Shown here piece by piece: positions 56,030 to 64,000 of a stretch of 64,000 nt of DNA. Every line of letters begins with the position of its first letter. Positions within the stretch are counted from its first letter, which is position 1. The translations under genes were made by a program, and so were the position numbers. This DNA is from Cryptosporidium bovis (lineage: Eukaryota; Apicomplexa; Conoidasida; Eucoccidiorida; Cryptosporidiidae): contig VHIT02000002.1 of the NCBI GenBank assembly GCA_009768925.2, forward strand, positions 558,001 to 622,000. The letters are read 5' to 3'. Under the pieces are notes generated by a model that had not been told where the DNA came from, made no database searches, and worked only from the letters and a program-made list of their open reading frames with translations.

Positions 56030-57346
56030 ATGAAAGAAACAATAAGTGAAATTGAGAACATTTCAATAAACAACAAAAATACAGATGAATTTGATAAAGA
56101 AAAGGAGAATACCGAAGAAAACAAGAGGAAGAATGAGAATTTATGTTCGGAAATAACAAGCGATTGTAATCCACAAACACCAGAAAGGTTGGATTCAAAA
56201 AATATAAATAAGCAATGCATTCTGTGCAGGGATTATACCAGTCCCATATGTACAGACTGTAAGCAAAAATCAAAGGTATCTACATTGAGAAAAAGCAACG
56301 AAAATGGGAGAATTGTTCCAAATGGTAAGGTGAAAGCACTTGCAAAACAGTTTGAATGCACCTTACCTGAAATAAAGAATGATTCATTTTTTTTTTCTTA
56401 TTCTAAGGATGTTACAACCACTGAAGAATTTAGCAATTACCTTATGAATAAAGTTACTCATAAAGGGATGGGTAATACCGTAAATGAAAGCTATCGAGAT
56501 TCAATAGATTCAGAAAATGATCAAAACTCCCCGAGTAATATTTCAGCAAGTTCTACTTCATCATCCTTATCAAAAAATAGAATCACCTCAATTAAAGATC
56601 CAGAAGTTTGTGGTTTGATAAATCCCATTGAGGCAATAATTAACTCATCGAATAATTTACCATTCGTTGAACTAAGAGATTGTTCCATGACAGAAGTAAC
56701 TAAGGGCATTAGAAGTAAATTAGAATCTAATGTTATTACCTCAGAAAATACAGGTTTTGAGAATATAAATGAAGCTGAAAACAATATCATTCTTGCATTT
56801 GAATCCCTAAACCATTTGGAACAGAGGGTGTTGTTAATTAGTTGGATAACCACATCACTATACTCAAAAGGAGCGAATTCAAATAATTCAGAAACTGATA
56901 AAGAAATCAGAAAATTACTTAGGGAATTAGTCGAGGACTTGGAATATAGAAATATTAACGAACCTAATAGGCGTACTCAAGATATTGGCATTGAATCTCA
57001 TTCTGAAATGGACCAAATCTCTATCCCACAAGAAAAAAGACAAACTTCGACCAACCCCAACTTACTTAAATTCAAAAGTTCTATCCCATTGACTGGCTAT
57101 GTTAAAACTAGGAGTTATCCTAATTTTCTCATGAGTATTGGAATACCAGAGGACGAAGAAATAGAGGAAAAATATATAGATGAATTCATCTCCAGAACTA
57201 GGTCTAGAAATGAGGCTGAAGCAGAGTCTCTGATTATAGATGAAAGTGAACTCAGTCCAAAATCCGAAATAACTTTCTTTGATGGCTTCGAAGATGAAAA
57301 CTCCATAACTAAAATTGGAAATAACTTTTTTGGTTTCTTTAAATAA
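56030..57346 (+). CDS. Unrecognised Ser/Asn/Glu-rich protein, 438 residues
   Basis: Starts at ATG 56030 (a TTG opens the frame at 56000). Residues ~65-80 hold a pair of CxxC motifs, QCILCRDY and ICTDCKQK, that could form a small zinc ribbon. The middle is low-complexity (SPSNISASSTSSSLSKN). A helical stretch around residue 265 (LEQRVLLISWITTSLYSK) looks folded. The C-terminus is acidic and ends in NNFFGFFK. No family recognised, no signal peptide. It is the last gene before the long gap. Confidence 0.7.
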   Translation: MKETISEIENISINNKNTDEFDKEKENTEENKRKNENLCSEITSDCNPQTPERLDSKNINKQCILCRDYTSPICTDCKQKSKVSTLRKSNENGRIVPNGKVKALAKQFECTLPEIKNDSFFFSYSKDVTTTEEFSNYLMNKVTHKGMGNTVNESYRDSIDSENDQNSPSNISASSTSSSLSKNRITSIKDPEVCGLINPIEAIINSSNNLPFVELRDCSMTEVTKGIRSKLESNVITSENTGFENINEAENNIILAFESLNHLEQRVLLISWITTSLYSKGANSNNSETDKEIRKLLRELVEDLEYRNINEPNRRTQDIGIESHSEMDQISIPQEKRQTSTNPNLLKFKSSIPLTGYVKTRSYPNFLMSIGIPEDEEIEEKYIDEFISRTRSRNEAEAESLIIDESELSPKSEITFFDGFEDENSITKIGNNFFGFFK

Positions 57347-60206
57347 ATAACTTTAGATATAATTTTTTTCTATATTAATATACTTTATTTATTCCACCTT
57401 AGACTTCACACAAATTTATCTATTGTTTGAGTACCGGATCGAATATTCTCTGAAATTAAAAATATCCACTAAAGTCATCTCGCATTAATATTCTTATGAA
57501 TTGGTCTCAATATATTCTAAATCGGATTAATTTTCTTCTAATATAGAAAGAAAAGGGATCCTAAGTTTCATACTCTCGGTATAATCAATTTAAATCACCT
57601 TGATTTAAAGGGTTACCTTTCTTTAAACAAAATTTTAAATCCTTAATTTCTGCATTATGGAAATTTAATTGTTCAATGTTAAAAGTTTTCACCAGAGCGA
57701 AAGCATCCCATGAGCAAGGCTCCAATGTAACAATCGAATAGTGCGAAAAATTCAGATTACTTTAGAGATGAATTTATACAAATTGTAAAATTATGATAAA
57801 ATATTTCATTAATTTTTGTTGACAACTTTCACCATTTGTTGAACTTATAACGTCTAAGAAAAAAAGCAAGGTCAATAGAACACAACAAGTTTATTCACGT
57901 GACTTATTAGAATATTTATATTAGATACTATAATTGTCATTTTTGTAGTTGGGTTTTATTTAAAATTTAAATCAAGTTTCTCGTGCAAACAAATTATTTA
58001 TGAGTAACCACTTTGGAAATGTGACTATCACTGTGGTATTTTTGTACTATTTCATGTAAAGAACACCCCTAAGATTAGAAATTTTTACACCTAATTTCAA
58101 TATTAAATTATATGATTTTTGGTATCTACATTAAATGTACTTAACCAAAGGCCTATGAATCCAGTTCATTTGTTTAATCTGTAAAAATTAATCTTTCCAC
58201 AATATCTATATTAAAGGTGTAATAAATAAGTTATAACCACATTCTTAACAAAAATTCACCCATTACTTGACTTCCATAGTTAAAATCGTCCTTTTCGAGT
58301 GCATGTGTGGAATCAAACCATCTTATATTTCTTATTGTTCATCCTAAAATAAAGTTAAGTCTTTTTTTTTGTAAATACTGTTGAGTTTTATTTGCTCAAC
58401 TTAGGGTCTAATAACTAATACTATTTTCAGTAAAAACAAGAAATCTTACCTATAAAAAACTAAAGCTAACACTGTAGAAATAAATCTATATTTATCTTGT
58501 TTATTAAACCGCGATATTAAAATTCTGACTTTTTTTTTCCAATCTGACTTAGGAGACGATTTCAAGAATTCTAATATATAATTAATAGTTTTTGTTAAGA
58601 ACAATTTCCAGCCTTTATTTCTCAAGATACAGGGCTCATTTCCTCTTAAACCCTAGATTCTAATCTTTAATTTTCGTTAACAAGAACCTGTTATAGTCAA
58701 TTGTTTGAATGATTAAAGAACATACTTCAATTCGTGTGATGTCTCAGAGCTCATTTCTTTACAAATATTTTCACCAAATTCTGATACTAATGTTCAAAAG
58801 AACTATTATTTTGATGTTCACGCCGATCAAAATTAACATGTTTCCAAAAGTATAAATTGGACTGTTTTTTGATTCACCAATCCATGAAATTGGGAATTTC
58901 ATATCAATTATTTCTGGTTTCAAATAGCCACTAAAAAAATTATTCATTTCTATGCAAAGAGATATTTTCCAGATTTAAAATCGTTTGGAGAGAAATTAGT
59001 ATTTACTTCAAATACCTCATAAATTTCCTAGTTGATAATCTTATCCTCAATATCAACAATCCTTGCTACCCTTCTAAAATTCGGTATTATTTTGCACCTT
59101 TTTAGTAAATTCACACTTCCTAACCATAAAAATGATATTCATTGAAATTTCGATTTTTTAATACTTTGTAAATTTGTGTATTATCATTTGTAAATAAGAT
59201 CATAGTTGAGCCCATAAATTTTTCATTACTTTCAATATCAATCAATTTAAATGACGAAGGTTTTTAATTTTCTAATATAATAAAATATATATATCAACTT
59301 ATTTCGAGAACTATAAGCAATCCCTTTATTGCTACTCAGTATATCAACCCATATTATGATCGCAGTGACCATGTATTGGGTGATGCATATAATATATTAT
59401 AAACTACAAAAAACAAATAAAACTTAAGAATAATACCAGAATATATTAATATCGAATTTATCCATCTTGTGATTTGCACTTTTTTGAATATTGATTTAAT
59501 TAACGAAACTCACTTATTGGTAGATGTCTCATGTTATTATTTATTCTGAAATTCCTTTGAAAGAAATAATTTGATATTTTTAAGTGCAAAAAAATTATAA
59601 ATTAAGTGGTATTGTTCATTTTATACTTAAAATTTTTTATAGGCTTGTATAATTGCAAAAACAGTACCTCGAATCAATAGGAAAGACACCCCAAAAGGAT
59701 CCAAGTCGAAGATGTTTAGTACTAACATCAAAGTTGTTAAACGTTTTCATTATAAATGTTACATGACGTAAATAATAAACAATTCAGAGCGAAAAGTAAG
59801 TTATTTTAGGCTTATAAATCATTGTACTTTTTGAATTGGTTTAATCACTAGGACACAATGTTAACTAAAAAATTTCGTTACCGTAGATTTTGGATATAAA
59901 TATATTCCAGATTCTCACTTGTATTACAATTATCACCGTAATATTGAAAACAACATCAACATCAAAATAATTCTCTTTTTCACATATATTCAAGTGGATT
60001 AATAAGTATATTGCATAAGGTATAATTTAAAAAAAGGTCTCAGAAAGTGAAAGGTGCAAACAAATAGATTGAAAAATGCGATTAACAAATAGAAAATTCA
60101 ATAAAATGAACATTTTGCCAACATTAGGACAATATATATATCTAATTAATTTATTAATACATATAAATATAACTTTAAATAAATATAATTTGAAAAATTG
60201 AACAAA
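57347..60206. other. 2.86-kb gene-free AT-rich gap
   Basis: The longest gap in the window, between the 3' ends of two convergent genes, where no promoter space is needed. It is evenly AT-rich with many A/T runs and no open frame over ~60 codons on either strand. I found no tRNA (no plausible B box), rRNA or spliceosomal RNA signature, and no tandem repeat array. Candidates are a centromere, a long non-coding RNA or a decayed gene; the sequence alone does not decide. Confidence 0.7.
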
Positions 60207-60860
60207 TTAATCTGTATCTCCTTCAAAGTCATCACTCTCTTCTGAACTACAATTAAACTTGTTTTTAATACATGTTTTCATTTTTGACTTTGTAGTGCAA
60301 GCAAAAAATAATATTCTCTGCATTTTAGTATCGTAGAAAAAGTAATCAAATGAAAAAAGGCAACCATCATCAGAAAAGGGGCCTAATTCATCATTTCCCA
60401 TTAACCTGTAGGAATATATTTCCGTATTTTCTATTTCTACAGCATCTCTTATATTCTCCCAAAGCTCAACTAAAAAACTTGGATAGATTCTTTCAACAAC
60501 ACTTGATAGGTGATAATTAATGTTATTATATACATTTGAAAAATTCTTTTCTTTGAAAATATTGTCTGGTTTTATTATACTAAACTCATAGTCCGGAAAA
60601 CATTGGTTCATGGTACTGATCAAATTTACCAGAAGCTCACGGACATCCTGTCGCTGTACAGGTCCGATTGGTGAATTCGAAATCCATTGAGGCGAGGCAC
60701 ACACCTCGCGATCAACTCTTTCACTTAAGTCGCACTCTTCCCTCATTTTTTCTGAACAAGTAAAAAGTTCAAGTCTTCCATTTAAAATTCTGTCGCCTAC
60801 ATCTAAGTTATTTAAGATTACAGATAATCGGTTTAATCCAGAATGCTCCAAGAATCGCAT
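60207..60860 (-). CDS. MAF1: MAF1, repressor of RNA polymerase III
   Basis: 217 residues from the ATG at 60860. The start RFLEHSGLNRLSVILNNL and GRLELFTCSEKM match MAF1 box A. The later VRELLVNLISTMNQCFPDYEF, then ELWENIRDAVEIENTEIYSY and the box GCLFSFDYFFYDTKMQRILF, match boxes B and C. MAF1 binds Pol III and Brf1 and shuts down tRNA and 5S transcription on stress, under TOR/PKA phosphorylation. The acidic C-terminal tail (SSEESDDFEGDTD) is the usual family feature. The linker between boxes A and B is short. Confidence 0.94.
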   Translation of the reverse strand: MRFLEHSGLNRLSVILNNLDVGDRILNGRLELFTCSEKMREECDLSERVDREVCASPQWISNSPIGPVQRQDVRELLVNLISTMNQCFPDYEFSIIKPDNIFKEKNFSNVYNNINYHLSSVVERIYPSFLVELWENIRDAVEIENTEIYSYRLMGNDELGPFSDDGCLFSFDYFFYDTKMQRILFFACTTKSKMKTCIKNKFNCSSEESDDFEGDTD

Positions 60861-61245
60861 CTTGATATTTTGTATGTGAAAATATTTTCATATTTGTAAT
60901 TTTACATCCACGCTTCCTATACTTCCTCGTTGAAACAAATCTTGATCCTACCAATCTGGGCCGCTACCGCCAATTATTGAATAAATAATTTGCGAACTCA
61001 CCTATTTGTATAAATGTGTAATTCGGCCATCTGCAATTTTTGTAATGTGCGACACGAAATTTTCAAATTTTTTTTTCAAATTTTCATCCCGCTATTTATC
61101 CCTCCTATTTTGAAGTGGAGATTGTATGGCAAGTAAATAATTATATAACAGTAGAATATTAATTCGTAGTTCATTATTATTTCTTCATTTGATATATTTC
61201 AACAATTAAATAGATTCAAAGAAGAATTAATATTTTCTTATAATA
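60861..61245. other. Divergent promoter region MAF1 - Cys-rich gene
   Basis: 385 bases between two divergent genes. It carries poly-T/A runs and a CCGCTACCGCCAATTATTG patch at about 60961. No RNA gene seen. Confidence 0.5.
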
Positions 61246-61866
61246 ATGACATCAAGTAGTGCGTGCCCAGCTTCGAACATGAATGACAATTCTAATGCAT
61301 TAGTTACTTCGAGCTGCAAAACTGCGGAGTGTCACTGCGAAGGAAGTGGCGTTGTTATAACACAATCTTCCACCCCAAATGTTACTCAAAAATGCTACAT
61401 TACTAATTCAGGGTGTCATGAAGCTGTAGTTACAACGACAACCCAAGAAGTTAGAAGGCATAAATGTCCACCTAAAGTTCAGAAGATACACGAACATCTC
61501 AGCACACCTCAAAATCACAATTGTTCACATCAGATTAACAATAGTTCATGCAATTCTATTCCTATGAATTGTTATGGATGTAACACTTGTACTGGATATA
61601 GGAATATATGTTGTGGTAAATCTGGTGTCTGCTTCCGCAGTCAGTCCCAGAACTATCAGTCAACTTGTAATAGATGTCACCATTATTGCAACTGTTCTTG
61701 TTGCTGTTGTTCATCATCTACCGTGCAGACTACGCTATATCCTGTATTTATGACATATCCCTTCGGTCAAGGAAAGAATATCGAAGTTCCTTACACCTAT
61801 TTTTCACAACCGCAAAGTATTCCGCCTCGCCACCCCTTGACAGAGGGAGTTCAGTATCAATATTAA
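61246..61866 (+). CDS. Cysteine-rich cytosolic-type protein, 206 residues
   Basis: From ATG 61246. It holds about two dozen Cys, with a dense cluster CHHYCNCSCCCCSSS around residue 145-155 and CYGCNTCTG earlier, and several His. There is no signal peptide and no hydrophobic segment, so it is unlikely to be a secreted oocyst-wall protein. The C-terminus has an aromatic/Pro tail (YFSQPQSIPPRHP). Such Cys blocks can be palmitoylated or bind metal. The repeated TTTTQEVRRHKCPPKVQKI region shows some basic amphipathic character. I recognise no family. Confidence 0.65.
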   Translation: MTSSSACPASNMNDNSNALVTSSCKTAECHCEGSGVVITQSSTPNVTQKCYITNSGCHEAVVTTTTQEVRRHKCPPKVQKIHEHLSTPQNHNCSHQINNSSCNSIPMNCYGCNTCTGYRNICCGKSGVCFRSQSQNYQSTCNRCHHYCNCSCCCCSSSTVQTTLYPVFMTYPFGQGKNIEVPYTYFSQPQSIPPRHPLTEGVQYQY

Positions 61867-62021
61867 CTATAAAATTAAAATAATGGAAAAAAGCAATAGG
61901 TTAACCTTATCTCTAATTTGATTAATATCGATCTAATTCAGTTCGTTTCTAGCTACTTTCCTGTCTAACAACCCTTCTCTTTACTAGAAACTCTAGAACC
62001 AATCGAATGGGTTGGTTCTGG

Positions 62022-63311
62022 CTAGTTATCAGCGACGGAGTTGCCGCAACTACTTATCCAAGTTGGTGAGCTGGAGCACCAAAATACCCCTTCTGATGAA
62101 TTACAACAACTACACGCTTGAATTCCAGAAAATGACAAATGCCCCAATGCAGGATTGAATCTGGTGTAGAAAGGTTTGTATAACAAAAATAGGAAACCAA
62201 GAGTCAGAATCGAAGCCAATAATAGGAATGAAATGACTCTAATGGTTTGCAAACCCCCACTGCATGCACAGTTAATAGGGATGATACGTTGATAGAAATA
62301 TGAGTGTTTATTTCTTCCATCATCTGAGTTAGAATCTATTTTAGATCCAGAGTATCTAACTGATTCTTGAATGCTACCTTTTTCAACGTCTGATACCTTA
62401 TTTGATTTTGATCTGCGTGAATGTGATCTCGGAAAAGATTCCATGCTTGAAAATGACCAGAGTAGTCCTGCGACAAAGCCACCAATGTGTGCCCAGTTAT
62501 CAGTATTCGGCATGAAACTCAACGAAATTCCAACCAGTGATGCTAGGCATACAAACAGCACATAAAGAAATTGCCAGCCTGAGTTTCTCCAGTTCTCAAG
62601 GAGAAGAACAATTATTCCAGCTAAGAGAGCAAAAAAACATGCAGAAGACCCTGCAGAAATCGAACACGGATCCAAAACCGCAGAAGCCAAATTACCTGAA
62701 AGACCACCTATAAAATACAATATTACATACCTCCATATAACCCAACGAGTTTCAAGAATTATCCCGAGAATAACCTGACTAGAAAGATTAATTAACAAAT
62801 GTATAAATCCAGTATGCAACCAAAATGACCAAAATAGGCGAGTAATTTGACCATTTCTTATTAAATTGGTATCAAGTGCGCCCATATCAAACACGACTTG
62901 TGATGGAGGCCCAAATAAATAACCATTTTCAAGACTTAAGATTGAATATCCATTTGTAAGGTTACTAAACACCAATTCCTGTAAAAACACAAAAATAATA
63001 CTTGATGCTAAAAATGTAGTAGCTAGGTAAGATATCCTAATATTTTTTAATCCGGGGGCACCACCAACACAACAGAACATAGTGACTATTAGAGAGTTAT
63101 TTTTTGAATTTTTGTCATTCGATATCCTAGGTTTATCGGAGCAGCTAGAGTAACTCTGCTCCTGGATTGAAACATTTGCATTTGAATTGCTCACGACTCT
63201 CTTAGAATCATCACTATTCAATACGAAGTCTGTAGATTTTTCCTGGCCATGTATTTGACCCTCTCCTAAACTTATTTGACCACCTGATGACATTTCTACT
63301 TGATGCATCAT
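62022..63311 (-). CDS. Rhomboid intramembrane serine protease
   Basis: 429 residues from the first in-frame ATG (63311); the frame extends upstream to a TTG at 63539 but without an ATG, so an earlier exon cannot be excluded. Membrane segments start around residue 88. The rhomboid marks are present: HLLINLSSQ (HxxxN, about 171-175), the catalytic Ser223 in SISAGSSACFFAL (GxSx), and His275 in NWAHIGGFVAG. The order and the GxSx-His pair mean a probably active protease. In apicomplexans such proteases shed adhesins during invasion. The C-terminal ~130 residues are a Ser/Lys-rich stretch and a further hydrophobic segment. Confidence 0.92.
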   Translation of the reverse strand: MMHQVEMSSGGQISLGEGQIHGQEKSTDFVLNSDDSKRVVSNSNANVSIQEQSYSSCSDKPRISNDKNSKNNSLIVTMFCCVGGAPGLKNIRISYLATTFLASSIIFVFLQELVFSNLTNGYSILSLENGYLFGPPSQVVFDMGALDTNLIRNGQITRLFWSFWLHTGFIHLLINLSSQVILGIILETRWVIWRYVILYFIGGLSGNLASAVLDPCSISAGSSACFFALLAGIIVLLLENWRNSGWQFLYVLFVCLASLVGISLSFMPNTDNWAHIGGFVAGLLWSFSSMESFPRSHSRRSKSNKVSDVEKGSIQESVRYSGSKIDSNSDDGRNKHSYFYQRIIPINCACSGGLQTIRVISFLLLASILTLGFLFLLYKPFYTRFNPALGHLSFSGIQACSCCNSSEGVFWCSSSPTWISSCGNSVADN

Positions 63312-63858
63312 ATCAAAAGTTTTATTTAAATTCTTCTCACTATAATTTGAATAAACAACTTTAAGACCAAATTTTACTTGAAAGGTAGCCAAGTGACTTC
63401 CAGGATATTTTCTGCACAACTTGCAAAAACAAAAACAAAAAAAGTTACTTGATGAAATCGTAAGTAAACTTCGCGCGTTGCCATTACGTAGTAGTCTACA
63501 CAAATAACAAAATTTGCGTTTTTTTGGGGGACAATTCAAAGGTAAATTAAATACTGGAATTGGGAAAAAAACAACGGGATAGTCCTTATGTCATCATTAC
63601 TAACCTAATATTCTAGCTCTCCATTCTTTAATTCTCGCTTTCGGATTTGCTAAATAAGTAAATAATTTATTTTATGTATTGCAAATAAAAGTTGAAAAAA
63701 TCTTCCTTAAATATTTTATCCTAAAAGTAAAACCTAGAACTTTCATACCTAGATGTGTGTTATTTCTGGTAATATATTTGAAAAGGAATAGGATAATTCT
63801 ATTGTTCACATATTTAATACATTGTTCAAGTTGAAATTAGGGATCAAAAATTACAATT
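63312..63858. other. Spacer upstream of the rhomboid gene
   Basis: 547 bases that include the presumed promoter of the rhomboid gene (minus strand) and the 3' flank of the next minus-strand gene. A frame continuous with the rhomboid ORF runs from 63311 to 63539 but lacks an ATG and is probably 5' leader. No RNA gene seen. Confidence 0.5.
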
Positions 63859-64000
63859 TTAACTCAACTGACAAAGCTTCTTGATCCATTTTACATTACT
63901 CATTACATCAGGATGTCTCGAATTCTCCCCTACATTGCAGATGTTCTCTAATATTGACCTTTTGTCCTGTGAAAGTAGGTACTGAACAAGTTGCCCGTTA
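63859..64000 (-). CDS. 3' end of an unidentified gene
   Basis: The minus-strand frame is open from the window edge for 46 codons and ends with TAA at 63859-63861. It reads as hydrophilic, helical protein (QLVQYLLSQDKRSILENI, then WIKKLCQLS at the very end). The lack of stops, the codon style and the position after the rhomboid promoter support a real C-terminus. It is too short to name a family. Confidence 0.55.
   Translation of the reverse strand, partial: NGQLVQYLLSQDKRSILENICNVGENSRHPDVMSNVKWIKKLCQLS

Noticed and set aside
57347-60206. tRNA, snRNA or tandem-repeat search in the long gap
   Set aside because: No plausible B box, stem-loop signature or repeated unit found by eye.
63311-63539. 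Extension of the rhomboid gene to 63539
   Set aside because: The frame is open but starts with TTG and has no ATG before residue 77; treated as leader unless transcripts show an exon.

Overview
The window is nuclear DNA of a compact, AT-rich protist. The best fit is an apicomplexan of the Cryptosporidium type; this is inference from gene content and style, not a database match. Supporting signs are about 34 genes in 64 kb, mostly single-exon, with short intergenic gaps and a few very short GT-AG introns (44 to 53 bases). The proteins are rich in Asn, Lys and Ser. The gene set includes a rhomboid protease, a membrane-tethered papain-like protease and a tryptophan-rich starch-granule-type protein. 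I see no rRNA, tRNA, CRISPR array, transposon or virus-like element.

Layout. 1-4.6 kb: the 3' part of a bromodomain gene, an ABCD-like half ABC transporter and a four-exon Seh1-like nucleoporin. 5-21 kb: three large plus-strand genes, namely an Aquarius-like helicase with eroded motifs, separase and a BRCT protein. 21-38 kb: mostly minus strand, with an unknown protein, the NOT3/5 subunit of CCR4-NOT, KIN17, an ESV1/LESV-like Trp-rich protein, an unknown protein, UBC9, a papain-family protease and a coiled-coil protein; a PEX4-like ubiquitin-conjugating enzyme (plus strand, three exons) sits among them. 38-49 kb: a plus-strand run of an EF-hand-like low-complexity protein, a TAF12-like histone-fold protein, histone stem-loop binding protein, RPN8, a cap methyltransferase fused to a degenerate triphosphatase-like domain, and MCM5. 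49-64 kb: a UIM-like protein, delta-COP, CTP:phosphoethanolamine cytidylyltransferase, a Ser-rich protein, a dynactin p27-like protein, a roadblock-like small ORF, a hypothetical protein, a 2.86-kb gene-free gap, MAF1, a Cys-rich protein, a rhomboid protease and the 3' end of another gene at the window edge.

The genes are mostly housekeeping: cell cycle (separase, MCM5, BRCT protein, SLBP), RNA metabolism (cap methyltransferase, Aquarius-like, NOT3/5, KIN17, MAF1, TAF12-like) and protein turnover and trafficking (RPN8, UBC9, PEX4-like E2, delta-COP). The most unusual items are the PEX4-like E2 in a lineage thought to lack peroxisomes, the Trp-rich starch-associated protein, the cap methyltransferase fusion whose triphosphatase-like half has lost its acidic metal-binding pattern, the eroded Aquarius-like helicase, and the long empty gap between two convergent genes. 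Gene starts were moved to the first in-frame ATG wherever an open frame begins with TTG or GTG.
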